Shown one piece after another: positions 52,914 to 61,950 of a stretch of DNA of 64,000 bases (its first letter is position 1; each line of letters starts with the position of its first letter). A model generated the notes under the pieces. That model saw only the letters and a list, made by a program, of their open reading frames with translations, did no database searches and was not told the DNA's origin. Where the stretch lies: the NCBI GenBank assembly GCA_036488725.1, contig DASXHD010000052.1, forward strand, positions 21,211 to 85,210. Direction: 5' to 3'. The DNA is from DASXHD01 sp036488725. Lineage in GTDB: Bacteria > Myxococcota_A > Polyangia > Polyangiales > Polyangiaceae. The translations under genes and the position numbers were made by a program.

Positions 52914-53287
52914 TACTTGATGGCCTTGGCGACCTTATCGAGCAGGTCCTTCATGTTGAACGGCTTGGTGATGTAGTGGCGCGCGCCGGCGTTGATGCCT
53001 TCGATGACGTCGAGCGCGCCGGTGCGCGCGGTGAGAAAGATGATCGGCAGCGATTTGTATTCGCTGGTGCCGCGCAGCTGCTTGGCGAACTGCAAGCCGG
53101 TCATGCCCGGCATCATGACGTCGCAGATGATGAGGTCGGGCACGCGCGTCATCGCCTTCAGCGCGACCATCGCCGCTTGCGCGTCGGCGGCTTGATGCAC
53201 GTCGTACTCGGTCTGCAATTGGCGCGTGAGAAGAGCGCGGACGCTGTCGTCGTCCTCCACGACCAGGATGCGCTTCTTGTCGGCCAT
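52913..53287 (-). CDS. Single-domain CheY-like response regulator
   Basis: A 124-residue receiver domain with the acidic pocket EDDD, phospho-acceptor Asp in LIICDVMMPG, conserved Thr in IFLTAR and Lys in ITKPF. No output domain, so it acts as a phosphorelay shuttle or binding partner. It precedes lnt with a 1-base overlap and follows the FKBP lipoprotein gene by 6 bases. The divergent REC-histidine kinase at 53923 is a plausible but unproven partner. Confidence 0.93.
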   Translation of the reverse strand: MADKKRILVVEDDDSVRALLTRQLQTEYDVHQAADAQAAMVALKAMTRVPDLIICDVMMPGMTGLQFAKQLRGTSEYKSLPIIFLTARTGALDVIEGINAGARHYITKPFNMKDLLDKVAKAIK

Positions 53288-53293
53288 GAATCC

Positions 53294-53878
53294 TTACGGG
53301 TGCCGCGGCGGCAGCTGCATCTGCGGGCGCGGGGGCGCGTTTTTGATCTCGAGCAGCTCGACGTCGAAGACGAGCGTCGAGTTCGGCGGAATGCCGGGCT
53401 TCGGACGCGCGCCGTAACCCATCGACGGCGGAACGACGAGGTGACGCTTGCCGCCGACGCGCATGCCGAGGAGCCCTTTGTTCCACCCTTCGATGACGCC
53501 ACCCGGAATCCGTGTCGTGAACGGGGCGCCGGCGGGCTCGCCGCGCATCGCGGGATGGTCTCGCGACGCGTCGAATTTGGTGCCGTTGGTGAGCGTGCCC
53601 ACGTAGTGCACGACGACGACGTCGCCCGGCTTCACCGCCGGACCTTTTCCGACGACCGTGTCGTCGATCTTGAGCTCGCCCTCTTCGCCCGACGGCTGCT
53701 GCGGCTGACCTTCGTCTGGCCGCGGCCGCTCGCGGCCATGTTGCGGCGGGGCGCTTGCCGGCGCCATCGTCACCGGCGTGTCGGACGCGATCGGTTCGGG
53801 CGCCGGCGGCGAGGTGAGATTCGAGCAAGCGAGGAGGCCGCCGAGCGCGGCTGTCGAAAAAGCACGAACGAGATGCAT
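53294..53878 (-). CDS. FKBP-type peptidyl-prolyl isomerase lipoprotein
   Basis: A 194-residue lipoprotein (MHLVRAFSTAALGGLLAC). After a Pro/Ser/Gln-rich linker (about residues 20-70) comes one FKBP domain with VVHYVGTLTNGTKFDAS, FTTRIPGGVIEGWNKGLLGM and LVVPPSMGYGARP, and a final VFDVELLEI. Active-site aromatic and Tyr residues are present, so it should be an active periplasmic foldase. It leads the minus-strand set FKBP, response regulator, lnt. Confidence 0.92.
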   Translation of the reverse strand: MHLVRAFSTAALGGLLACSNLTSPPAPEPIASDTPVTMAPASAPPQHGRERPRPDEGQPQQPSGEEGELKIDDTVVGKGPAVKPGDVVVVHYVGTLTNGTKFDASRDHPAMRGEPAGAPFTTRIPGGVIEGWNKGLLGMRVGGKRHLVVPPSMGYGARPKPGIPPNSTLVFDVELLEIKNAPPRPQMQLPPRHP

Positions 53879-53893
53879 CGAGGAAGGGAAAGC

Positions 53894-53917
53894 TAGTATT
53901 TACCCACCGGATGTAAA
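53894..53917. promoter_or_regulatory. AT-rich element between divergent FKBP and REC-kinase genes
   Basis: The 44-base divergent gap contains TAGTAT (53894-53899), a possible -10 box for the + strand gene, overlapping an inverted repeat TTTAC (53899-53903) / GTAAA (53913-53917). No good -35 box was seen. It is the only AT-rich patch nearby. Confidence 0.25.
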
Positions 53918-53922
53918 GTGCC

Positions 53923-55146
53923 ATGCCGCGTGTCCTTCACATCGAGGATGACCCTCGCAATCGACTCCTCGTTCGAAAGCTCCTCACGGCCGAAGGCCTC
54001 GAGGTCATCGACGCGCCCGACGGGCTGACCGGCGTTCGCCTCGCGCTTTCGCATCGGCCCGATTTGGTGCTCGTCGATCTCAACATCCCGGGCCTCGACG
54101 GCTACGAGGTGACGCTGCGTTTGCGCAGCGAGCCGACGCTCGCGACCGTGCCGATCGTGGCCATCACCGCCGAAGGCGATCGCGACACGAGCGCGGCGGT
54201 CGGGTGCGACGGGTTCGTGCAGAAGCCGATCGACGCGCGCGTCTTCGCGAGCCAAATCCGAAGCTACATCCGCGGGCACCGGCCGTCGTTCGCGACGTCG
54301 CCGGACGCGACCGGCGAGCGCCTGCGTCTGCAGAGCGGCCGCATCGTCGCGCACCTCGAGGAAAAAGTCGCGGAGCTCTCGGCGGCGAACGAACGCCTCC
54401 GCGAGGTCGAGCGGGTCCGCGCAGAGTTTTACCGCAACATCTCGCACGAGCTCGCGACGCCGCTCACGCCGATCGTCGGCTACCTCCGCATGTTGCTCGA
54501 CGAAGAGCTCGGCGACGTGTCCAAGCCGCAATTGAAGGCGCTCCGCGCGATGGATGATTGCGTGCGGCGCCTCCGCTCGACGCTCGACAATTTGATCGAC
54601 GTGACCGGCCTCGAGACGGGGCGCATGAAGTTCTTTCATCGCGACTACGATTTTCTCGACACCGTGCGCCGCGCGATCGCGCAGACGTCGGACAAGCTCG
54701 CCGAGCGACGCATCGCGCTCGTCGAGCAATTGCCGCGGGGACCTGCGCCGGCGTTCGGCGATTCGGACCGGCTCTTGCGCGCGATCGGGCAGCTGCTCGA
54801 CAACGCGGCGAAGTTCACGCCCGAGGGCGGCGTCGTGGGCGTCGCGGTTTGGGCGAGCGACGGCGGCTACGCCGTGACCGTCGCCGACAGCGGGCCGGGC
54901 ATTCCGCCGGAGCGCGAGGCCGCCATTTTCGAGCCGTTCGTGCAGCTCGACGGGTCGCCGACGCGCGCGCACGGCGGCGTCGGCGTGGGCCTCGCGATCG
55001 CGCGTCGCGTGGCGCGCGGGCTCGGCGGCGACGTGCAGCTCCAGCCGGGCGGGGCAGTCATCGGTGGCCACGAGCTCCGCGGCGCAGCGCTCACGCTGAG
55101 CGTCGCCTTCCGCGCCGCGCCGCCCAGCATCCGCCCGCCCGCCTGA
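53923..55146 (+). CDS. Receiver-histidine kinase hybrid (REC-HK)
   Basis: A 407-residue cytoplasmic two-component protein without a membrane segment. N-terminal receiver domain (about 1-120: IEDD, VDLNIPGLDGYE with the phospho-Asp, QKPI Lys), then a coiled linker (about 145-165), the HisKA dimerisation domain with phospho-His in NISHELATPLTPIVGY, and a HATPase_c domain with QLLDNAAKFT, DSGPGIP and GVGVGLAIA. The receiver being first suggests another kinase or relay drives it. Divergent from the FKBP/CheY-like set. Confidence 0.93.
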   Translation: MPRVLHIEDDPRNRLLVRKLLTAEGLEVIDAPDGLTGVRLALSHRPDLVLVDLNIPGLDGYEVTLRLRSEPTLATVPIVAITAEGDRDTSAAVGCDGFVQKPIDARVFASQIRSYIRGHRPSFATSPDATGERLRLQSGRIVAHLEEKVAELSAANERLREVERVRAEFYRNISHELATPLTPIVGYLRMLLDEELGDVSKPQLKALRAMDDCVRRLRSTLDNLIDVTGLETGRMKFFHRDYDFLDTVRRAIAQTSDKLAERRIALVEQLPRGPAPAFGDSDRLLRAIGQLLDNAAKFTPEGGVVGVAVWASDGGYAVTVADSGPGIPPEREAAIFEPFVQLDGSPTRAHGGVGVGLAIARRVARGLGGDVQLQPGGAVIGGHELRGAALTLSVAFRAAPPSIRPPA

Positions 55147-55166
55147 AAAACCTTGCCGAAGGTGCG

Positions 55167-55182
55167 TTCTGTGTTTACAGAA
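55167..55182 (+). promoter_or_regulatory. Perfect inverted repeat at the start of the hydroxylase-family gene
   Basis: TTCTGT (55167-55172) and ACAGAA (55177-55182) form a perfect 6-base palindromic arm pair around GTTT, ending on the first base of the start codon. It could be an operator for a dimeric regulator or an mRNA hairpin blocking translation start. Seen in the sequence; role inferred. Confidence 0.35.
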
Positions 55183-55856
55183 TGTTCATGGAGTGGTTGG
55201 CCGAGAAGCCGGACGCGCGCGAGGTGTTCCGCGAGAAAATTCGGTCGGCCATTCCCGCGCGCTACTCGCCAGTCTTTCATCTCGTCGTGCCGGCGGTCGT
55301 CGGCCTCGGTCTCATCGCGTGCGCGCTCGCGTGTCTGCGCGCGGTTCGCTGGTGGGAGCTCTTGCTCGTGCCGGCCGTCTACGTCCTCTCGAACGCGGTC
55401 GAGCACCGCGCGCATCGCGGCGCGCTCCACCGGCGCACGCCGGGTCTCACGATTCTCTTCGATCGCCACACGCCGATTCATCACCGCATCTTCGTCGCCA
55501 AAGACATGGCGATCCGCGACCGGCGCGAGTGGGCGCTCGTGCTTCTTCCGTGGTTCGGGATCGTCGCGATCTTCGCGATGACCGCGCCGATCACGATCGC
55601 GCTCTGGCTCACCGAGCGAAACCTCGCGTGCCTCTTCGTCGCGACGACGATGGCGTACGTGCTTTCGTACGAGTGGCTGCACCTCGCGTACCACTTGGCG
55701 CCGGACGGTTTCATCGGACGCCTCGCGATCGTGCGCGTCTTGCGCCGTCACCACGCGACGCATCATCACCCGCCGCTCATGCAGAAATGGAACTTCAACG
55801 TGACGGTGCCGCTCTGGGATTTCGTCCGAGGGACCATTTATTCAGGCGAGCTGTGA
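55182..55856 (+). CDS. Fatty acid hydroxylase-family (di-iron) membrane protein
   Basis: A 224-residue inner-membrane protein with about four helices and the His clusters expected of the fatty acid hydroxylase/sterol desaturase family: EHRAHRGALHRR, RHTPIHHRIF, WLHLAYHLAP and the terminal RRHHATHHHPP. These would bind a di-iron centre that hydroxylates a lipid. Starts at ATG 55182 or ATG 55188 are both possible. Substrate unknown; a membrane lipid is likely. It follows the REC-histidine kinase by 35 bases. Confidence 0.83.
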   Translation: MFMEWLAEKPDAREVFREKIRSAIPARYSPVFHLVVPAVVGLGLIACALACLRAVRWWELLLVPAVYVLSNAVEHRAHRGALHRRTPGLTILFDRHTPIHHRIFVAKDMAIRDRREWALVLLPWFGIVAIFAMTAPITIALWLTERNLACLFVATTMAYVLSYEWLHLAYHLAPDGFIGRLAIVRVLRRHHATHHHPPLMQKWNFNVTVPLWDFVRGTIYSGEL

Positions 55857-55868
55857 TAGTTTTCCAGC

Positions 55869-56264
55869 ATGCGCGCTTACGCGGCCGTCGCCGCGTGCTT
55901 GATGGCTTGTTCGAGCAACGCACCCAAAGTCGGCCCGACGTCGGGCGTCGACCCGGGTGACGACGCGAGCCCGCGCACGCTCACCGATCTGACCGACGCC
56001 GAGCGCGAGCAGCTCTGCACGTGGACGGTCGAAGCCGGCGGCGGATACGACGCGTCGCTCGTTTGCGACAGCGGGCTCGTCGTCTCGAATTTTTCGAACC
56101 TCCAGCAGTGCTTGGACGCGTTCCTCGGCGCGTGCAGCACGGTGACCGTCACCGAGTGGGAGCAGTGTCGCGACAAAGACGCGAGCGACCCGTGCGCCGA
56201 GTCGCTCTACACCGCGCCCGAGTGTGCCGAGGTCGCGCGCTGCCTCGGCGAGACCGCCCCGTGA
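55869..56264 (+). CDS. Small lipoprotein of unknown function
   Basis: A 131-residue lipoprotein (MRAYAAVAACLMAC; lipobox LMAC) with a short linker, a helix (LTDLTDAEREQLCTW) and eight or so cysteines in the mature part (LQQCLDAFLGAC, EQCRDK, PECAEVARCLG), suggesting a small disulfide-linked helical bundle. Its stop overlaps the metalloprotease start by one base (TGATG), so the two are likely made together. Confidence 0.75.
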   Translation: MRAYAAVAACLMACSSNAPKVGPTSGVDPGDDASPRTLTDLTDAEREQLCTWTVEAGGGYDASLVCDSGLVVSNFSNLQQCLDAFLGACSTVTVTEWEQCRDKDASDPCAESLYTAPECAEVARCLGETAP

Positions 56265-57694
56265 TGAAACGCATCGTCGTGGTCGCGCTAGTCGCCGCGT
56301 GCAGCGGCGGAGGCTCGTCGGGCGATCCGACCGCGCTCGATCAACCGCTCTCGCAAAGCCTCGCGATCTCCGAAATCGCGCTGCTTCAAGCGGTGAAGAC
56401 GCCCATCATGCAGAACCAAGCGGCGGCGGATCATTCGGGCATTCCGATCGTCGCGCTGAAAGACTCGGTGCTGCGCGTCTATGTGCAGCCGCAGTCGGAT
56501 TATCAGCCGCACGAGATCACGGCGCGCGCGCGCATCGTGACGAGCAGCCCGCTCGGCACGACGGCCCAGGTCTTCTCCGCGACGGCGACGATCGATCGCA
56601 CGACCGAAGAGGGCGACCTCACGACGAGCTTCAACATTCCGATTCCGGGCATCGCGCTCGAGCCGGGGTCGAGCGTGACCGTGGTGCTCAACGACGCCGA
56701 CGGCGATCCGCCCGACATCGCGTCGAGCGTCGCGCGTTGGCCGAACGACGGCTCGACGCAAGATCTCGGCGTGCGAAGCGGCGGCGACCACTTGCGCGTC
56801 GAAATCGTGCCGGTGCAATACGACGCCGACGGCTCGCATCGATTGCCGGACACGAGCGACGCGCAAATCGAGTCGTATCGCGAGCGCTTCGCGCAGCTCT
56901 ATCCGGCCGCGGAGGTCGACATCACCGTGCACGATCCGTGGCCATCGAACGTGGTGCTCGACGCGGGAGGCAACGGGACGCTGCCGCTCCTTCAAGCGCT
57001 CCAAGAGCTTCGCAGCAACGATCAGCCCGACGCCGACGTCTACTACTACGCGGCGTTCGAGCCGACCGCGAGCTTCGCGAGCTACTGCGGCGGCGGGTGC
57101 GTGACCGGCCTCTCGTTCACCGGCGCGCCGCTCAGCGTGGGCATCGGTTACACCGATTCCGCGACGTTCGACACCGCGGCGCACGAGGTCGGTCATGCCC
57201 ACGGCCTCAATCACGCGCCGTGCGGCGGCGCGTCGGCAGTCGATCCGAACTTTCCGTACAAGACCGGATCGATCGGCGTCTGGGGTTACGACGCGCTCGG
57301 CCAGACGATGATGGACCCGGCGAAGTACAAAGACATCATGAGCTACTGCGATCCCAAGTGGATCAGCGACTACGACTACAACCTCATCTTCGATCGCGTT
57401 CGCGGCGACAACGGGTACGCGAACGACTGGGTCCGCCGCGGCGGCGCGCGCTATCAGGTCGCACCCGTGACGGCGAGCGGCGAGGTGCGCGTCTCGAGCG
57501 TCGCGCTGCGCGAGCCGTGGATCGCGCGCGGCGAGCCGCGCGAGGTGAGCTGGGGCGGCCGAACGAGCACCGCGTTTTTCTTTCCGTACGACCACGCCGA
57601 CGGCGGGGCGCTCTATGTTCCGGACGAGGTACCGAACGGCGCGCGCGTCATCGGCTTGCGCCCGAACGAAGCGGCTGCAACGTTGATTCGTTGA
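56264..57694 (+). CDS. Lipoprotein metalloprotease, metzincin type
   Basis: A 476-residue lipoprotein (MKRIVVVALVAAC). The catalytic domain has the extended metzincin zinc motif HEVGHAHGLNH (H307, E308, H311, H317, with Gly at 314) and a Met-turn DIMSYC downstream, so an active zinc protease is expected. The N-terminal about 200 residues are a beta-rich domain (ITARARIVTSSPLGTTAQVF), and about 90 residues follow the catalytic domain. It resembles M66-like surface peptidases, but subfamily is uncertain. Both ends overlap neighbours by TGATG. Confidence 0.85.
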   Translation: MKRIVVVALVAACSGGGSSGDPTALDQPLSQSLAISEIALLQAVKTPIMQNQAAADHSGIPIVALKDSVLRVYVQPQSDYQPHEITARARIVTSSPLGTTAQVFSATATIDRTTEEGDLTTSFNIPIPGIALEPGSSVTVVLNDADGDPPDIASSVARWPNDGSTQDLGVRSGGDHLRVEIVPVQYDADGSHRLPDTSDAQIESYRERFAQLYPAAEVDITVHDPWPSNVVLDAGGNGTLPLLQALQELRSNDQPDADVYYYAAFEPTASFASYCGGGCVTGLSFTGAPLSVGIGYTDSATFDTAAHEVGHAHGLNHAPCGGASAVDPNFPYKTGSIGVWGYDALGQTMMDPAKYKDIMSYCDPKWISDYDYNLIFDRVRGDNGYANDWVRRGGARYQVAPVTASGEVRVSSVALREPWIARGEPREVSWGGRTSTAFFFPYDHADGGALYVPDEVPNGARVIGLRPNEAAATLIR

Positions 57695-58809
57695 TGCGCG
57701 CTTATCTCGATTGGAACGCGACCGCGCCGCCGCACCCCGCTGTGCTCGAAGCGATGGGCCAAGCCGCGCGCGACGCGTGGGGCAACCCGTCGAGCGTGCA
57801 CGCCGAAGGACGCGCCGCGCGCCGCTGGGTCGAGCGCGCGCGCGAAGCGGTCGCCGAGCTCGCGGGCAAAGACGCGCGCGACGTGATCTTCACGAGCGGC
57901 GGAACCGAAGCGAACAACCTCGCGCTCGTCTCGGCGATGGCGGATCGGCCGGGAAAACTGCTCGTTTCGCGCATCGAGCACCCGTCGGTGACGCGCGTCG
58001 CCGAGCGGTATCCCGAGCGAACGCGGTGGCTCCGGGTCCTCCCGAGCGGCGCGATCGATCTCGAGGATTTGCGCGCCGCGCTGGACGAAGGCGAGACGAG
58101 CGCGCTCGCGCTCGCAGCGGTGAGCGCCGAGATGGGCATCGTGCAACCGCTCGATCGCGCGATCGGAATGGCGCAGGCGCGCGGCGTTTGGGTCCACGTC
58201 GACGCGGTGCAGGCGTTCGGACGCGTGCATGATGCAACCATTTTGGCGCGGCGCGCAGACAGCGTGAGCCTCGCCGCGCACAAGCTCCGTGGACCGAAGG
58301 GCGTCGGCGCGCTCGCGACCTCGCCCGGGCGTCGCATCGTTCCCGTGCTCGTCGGCGGCGCGCAGGAGCGCGGGCTCCGTCCGGGGACGGTCGATCCGAT
58401 CGCTTGCGCGGGCCTCTCGGCCGCATTGAGCCGCGCCGACGCGAGCGCCCGGGCGTACGCCGCGCTGGGTCCGAAACGCGACCGCCTCGAACGCGTTCTC
58501 CTCGATCGAGGCGCCGAACGAAACGGCGACCCGTCGATTCGCGCGCCGCACGTCGCGAGTCTCTCAATCCCCGGTTTTTCGGGACCCGAGCTCGTCGCGG
58601 CGCTCGACCTCGAAGGGGTGGCGGTCTCGGCCGGTCCCGCCTGCAGCGCCGGGACGATGGAGCCCTCGAAAGCGCTCACGATGCTCTACGGCGAAGATCG
58701 CGCCCGCCGCACGGTGCGCATCTCGCTTGGCGAAGAAACGACCGACGACGAGATCGATTTCGCCGCGCGCGTCTTTGGAGAAGTACTTCAACGTTCGGCG
58801 CGAAGTTGA
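57694..58809 (+). CDS. Cysteine desulfurase (NifS/IscS family)
   Basis: PLP enzyme that takes sulfur from cysteine, making alanine and a persulfide. The 371-residue protein has YLDWNATAPPHP, SGGTEANN, VHVDAVQAFGR, the PLP lysine in SLAAHKLRGPKG and the active-site Cys in GPACSAGT. It is complete and of the normal short NifS length. No IscU, IscA or tRNA-thiolation gene is next to it, so the sulfur acceptor is not known. It overlaps the metalloprotease by TGATG. Confidence 0.93.
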   Translation: MRAYLDWNATAPPHPAVLEAMGQAARDAWGNPSSVHAEGRAARRWVERAREAVAELAGKDARDVIFTSGGTEANNLALVSAMADRPGKLLVSRIEHPSVTRVAERYPERTRWLRVLPSGAIDLEDLRAALDEGETSALALAAVSAEMGIVQPLDRAIGMAQARGVWVHVDAVQAFGRVHDATILARRADSVSLAAHKLRGPKGVGALATSPGRRIVPVLVGGAQERGLRPGTVDPIACAGLSAALSRADASARAYAALGPKRDRLERVLLDRGAERNGDPSIRAPHVASLSIPGFSGPELVAALDLEGVAVSAGPACSAGTMEPSKALTMLYGEDRARRTVRISLGEETTDDEIDFAARVFGEVLQRSARS

Positions 58810-58884
58810 AGCCGGTTCTGAAACGCCCGCGCGCAAGTGCGCGAAGAATGGAAACTTTGGTGCGTCTCCGCGCGCGCGCGACTT

Positions 58885-58903
58885 CGTTCCATTGAATGGA
58901 ACG
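58885..58903. repeat. 19-base perfect palindrome between convergent genes
   Basis: CGTTCCATTGAATGGAACG is a perfect inverted repeat with 9-base arms and a single central base, in the 109-base gap between the cysteine desulfurase and hisS-side genes. It would make a stable hairpin on either strand, but there is no T-run on either side. Bidirectional transcript end or a protein-binding site are both possible. Confidence 0.55.
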
Positions 58904-58918
58904 ATCCCAGACGCGTGT

Positions 58919-60598
58919 TCAGCGCCAGGCGGCGCGCGTCGTGTTGTCGCTCACCTTGATCGGGAGCCAGAGCGCCTTCACGTAGTTCGCTTTCGCCGTC
59001 TTCTCGAAGCCCGCGAGGCCGAGGAGCACGTCCCAAAAATATCCGGTCGGGCTCTCGCCGTACGAGAAGAACGGAAGGAACCGGAACGACCAGCCCGTGC
59101 CGCCCTCCATGTGCTTCTGCGTGTAGAGCATGTTGCCGGCGACCTCGACGACCGCGTCGTTCTTGTGATCGGCGAAGCGCCAGTAGAGCGGAAACCCGAT
59201 CGTGAGGCGCTTGTCGGGGTCGGCGAAGTCCCAATAAACGGGCGCGACGACGGTGTGACGCGACTGATCGCTTCGCCCGACGTAGACGAGCGGGTGGATG
59301 TCGGTCTCGAAGCCGTGCTGATCGAAGGTCGCGGTGATCGTCGGAAAGGCCCAAAACGTGCGCGAAACACCGATGTTCTCGAAGCGGCCGAAGAGCGGCG
59401 TCAGGAAATCGTTCCGCGTCTCGCTCGTGTTGCGATAGACGAACGGGATGATCGCCCACGAGTGCTGCGACACGTCTTTGTCGCGGTAGCTGATCCAAAG
59501 CGGCAGCACCGGGCCGGCGAACTCGAGCTTCGCCGCGCCGTTTCGCGTGAGTGCCTGCGAATAAATCGGCGTGATGACGGTGCGCGCTTGGGTGTCGGTC
59601 GCGCGGCGATAGAGAAAGAGCGGCGTCGCGACGAGGAGCTCGTCGGGCGTCTTGCCGTAGTGAAAAAACGGAAAGACCGTCGTGTGCGATTCGCGGATGC
59701 CGCCGGTCTCGGGCTTTCCCTGGATGTGGAAGAAGAACGGCGCGACGTCGAGCACGTCGCGGAACGGCGAGCTCGACGCGATGACCGGGCCGGCGACGGT
59801 GAAGCTCGTCTGCTCGAGCTCGTGCCACGAGTGATAAAAAATGAGCGGCGGGATGAGCGTGTACGTGCGGCGCACGCCATCGACGTTGCCGTTGTCGCCG
59901 TGGAAATAAAACGGCACCACGCCCGAGTCGACGTCGCTCCCCGAACGCGTGCGGAAATAAAGGAACATCGACGTCGTGAACGCGCTGTCCGGCGTCCACA
60001 CCGACGCGGTCAAGAGCGGCGGCACGATCGCGTAGCCGGTCTGTCCGCCGGTTTTGACCTTGTGATTTCCGGCAAAAAATAGGGGAGCGAGCCAGTTGTC
60101 GTGGCCGGTCGGGCTCTCTTGGTGGACGAAGGGGCCGAGCGCGGTGAGGTGGCTCTCCTCGTCGCGAATGTGCCAGAAGAAGGGAAAGAAAATGTCGGCC
60201 GAAATTTTCGGCGAGCGACGCTGGTAATAAAAAAGGCCGTAGAGACCCTGGCGATCCGGATTTTGGCCGAGCTCGGGATGAAGCGGGTCGAGCAGCCCGC
60301 GCGTCTCTTCGAAGACGAACGGCGGCAGCGTGCGAAAGCGATAGTCGCCTTTGCGCGATTCGTAGAGGCCGTAGAAACGGCGGCGCGTCTTGCCTTCCGG
60401 CGGCGGCTGACCTTCGTAGTCGCTGCCGATGGTCGCGGCGATCGTCGGGCTGACGGCGAGCGGATCAGTCGGCGTCGGCGCGTTCGGCTCTTGGCGCTGA
60501 CCGCCGGCGTTCGGGTCTTGCGGCTGCTGCGGCTGCTTGGTTTGCGCGTGGGCCGCCGCGGCGAGGAGCAAAAGCGCGAGCGTGAGCTTGGCTTTCAT
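58919..60598 (-). CDS. Secreted beta-repeat protein, probably outer-membrane associated
   Basis: A 559-residue exported protein with signal peptide (MKAKLTLALLLLAAAAHAQ), a Gln/Pro-rich linker (about residues 20-50) and a long body of repeated aromatic beta strands, seen as recurrent FPFF, PPLL, PLFLYRR, PVYWDF, PLYWRF and WSFRFLPFFSYG units every 25-50 residues. This pattern suggests a beta barrel or beta solenoid. No family recognised. Its start overlaps the hisS stop (ATGA), so it is probably translated with hisS. Confidence 0.75.
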   Translation of the reverse strand: MKAKLTLALLLLAAAAHAQTKQPQQPQDPNAGGQRQEPNAPTPTDPLAVSPTIAATIGSDYEGQPPPEGKTRRRFYGLYESRKGDYRFRTLPPFVFEETRGLLDPLHPELGQNPDRQGLYGLFYYQRRSPKISADIFFPFFWHIRDEESHLTALGPFVHQESPTGHDNWLAPLFFAGNHKVKTGGQTGYAIVPPLLTASVWTPDSAFTTSMFLYFRTRSGSDVDSGVVPFYFHGDNGNVDGVRRTYTLIPPLIFYHSWHELEQTSFTVAGPVIASSSPFRDVLDVAPFFFHIQGKPETGGIRESHTTVFPFFHYGKTPDELLVATPLFLYRRATDTQARTVITPIYSQALTRNGAAKLEFAGPVLPLWISYRDKDVSQHSWAIIPFVYRNTSETRNDFLTPLFGRFENIGVSRTFWAFPTITATFDQHGFETDIHPLVYVGRSDQSRHTVVAPVYWDFADPDKRLTIGFPLYWRFADHKNDAVVEVAGNMLYTQKHMEGGTGWSFRFLPFFSYGESPTGYFWDVLLGLAGFEKTAKANYVKALWLPIKVSDNTTRAAWR

Positions 60599-61884
60599 GT
60601 TTGCTCCTGCCGGCGGACCGCGCCGCTGGCGCCGAGACGGTCCGCGACGATCGCCGCCGCGCCTTCGCGCGGGACTTCTTCTTGCGCGTGACCGGCGAGG
60701 TCTTTGAGCGTGACGACGCCGCGCGCGATTTCGCCGTCGCCGAGGATCAAAACGAGCCGCGCGCCCTGCGCGTTCGCGCGACGAAGAAGCGCTTTCAGCG
60801 AGGCTCCGCGCGTGTCGGCGCTCGTCGCGACCCCGCGCGCGCGAAGCTCGCGGGCGAGCTCGAGTGCCGGCGCGATCGCCGCTTCGCCGACCGGCGCGAC
60901 GAAGGCATCGACGACCGACTCGGCGCCTTGAGGCTCCGCCGCGATGACGAGACGCTCGAGGCCGGCGGCGAATCCGAGCGCCGGCACGCTGGGCCCGCCG
61001 AGATCGCCGATCATGCCGTCGTAGCGCCCGCCGCCGCAGAGCGTGTCGCCGGCGCCGAGCTTGGCTTTCGCGCCTTTGATCTCGAAGATGGTGCGCGTGT
61101 AGTAATCGAGCCCGCGCACGAGCTTCGGGTCGACGCGGTGCGCGACGCCGAGCGCGTCGAGGAGACGCCGGAGATCGTCGAAGTGCTTTTTGTCGTCGTC
61201 CGACATGACGTCGGCGATTCGCGGCGCGCCCTCGCTCGCAGCCTGATCGCGCGGGTCTTTCGAGTCGAGAATGCGAAGCGGATTGGTGCCGAGGCGGCGC
61301 TGCGATTCCTCGCTGAGCGCGGCACGCTTCGGCTCGAAGAAGGCGATGAGCGCGTCGCGGAATTTCGGCCGCGCCTCGGCGCTCCCGATCGAGTTCACGA
61401 GGACCTCGAGATCGGGGACGCCGATCGACTGGAAAAATGCGACGAGCATGCCGATGGTCTCGGCGTCGCAGCCAGGCCCCGGGTCGCCGAAGATCTCCGC
61501 ACCGAGCTGATAAAATTGCCGGTAGCGCCCGCGCTGCGGTTTTTCCGCGCGAAACATCGGGCCCAGGTAGTACCAGCGCGACACCGGCTCCTGGTTCTGG
61601 ACGTTGTGCTCGACGTACGCCCGCGCCGCGCCCGCCGTGCCCTCGGGGCGCAGCGTCAAATCCTCGTCGTGGTGACGAAACGAGTACATCTCCTTTTCGA
61701 CGATGTCCGTCCCTTCGCCGACCGCGCGCACGAAGAGACGCGTCGGCTCGACCAGCGGCGTCCGCACCTCGCGAAACCCGTAGAGCGCCGACGTCCGCCG
61801 AAATGCCGCCTCGATACGCTGCCACTGCGCGCACTCGTCGGGCAGGATGTCGTTCATGCCTTTGACGGCGCGCAGCGGATCCAT
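60595..61884 (-). CDS. hisS: Histidyl-tRNA synthetase
   Basis: Class II synthetase charging tRNA-His. The 429-residue protein starts at MDPLRAVKGMNDILPDE, with motif 2 (FRAEKPQRGRYRQFYQLGAE), the HisA-type loop LVRGLDYYTRTIFEI, GAGDTLCGGGRYD, motif 3 in LGFAAGLERL, and a C-terminal anticodon-binding domain (AFVAPVGEAAIAPALELARELR). Normal length. Divergent from ruvX across 66 bases. Its 3' end overlaps the beta-repeat protein start. Confidence 0.97.
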   Translation of the reverse strand: MDPLRAVKGMNDILPDECAQWQRIEAAFRRTSALYGFREVRTPLVEPTRLFVRAVGEGTDIVEKEMYSFRHHDEDLTLRPEGTAGAARAYVEHNVQNQEPVSRWYYLGPMFRAEKPQRGRYRQFYQLGAEIFGDPGPGCDAETIGMLVAFFQSIGVPDLEVLVNSIGSAEARPKFRDALIAFFEPKRAALSEESQRRLGTNPLRILDSKDPRDQAASEGAPRIADVMSDDDKKHFDDLRRLLDALGVAHRVDPKLVRGLDYYTRTIFEIKGAKAKLGAGDTLCGGGRYDGMIGDLGGPSVPALGFAAGLERLVIAAEPQGAESVVDAFVAPVGEAAIAPALELARELRARGVATSADTRGASLKALLRRANAQGARLVLILGDGEIARGVVTLKDLAGHAQEEVPREGAAAIVADRLGASGAVRRQEQT

Positions 61885-61950
61885 GAGTGGCAGAGAGGAG
61901 TTATCCGGCCGGTGGCGCGAGGGCAAGCGCCTCGTGATAAAGGAGAGGCC

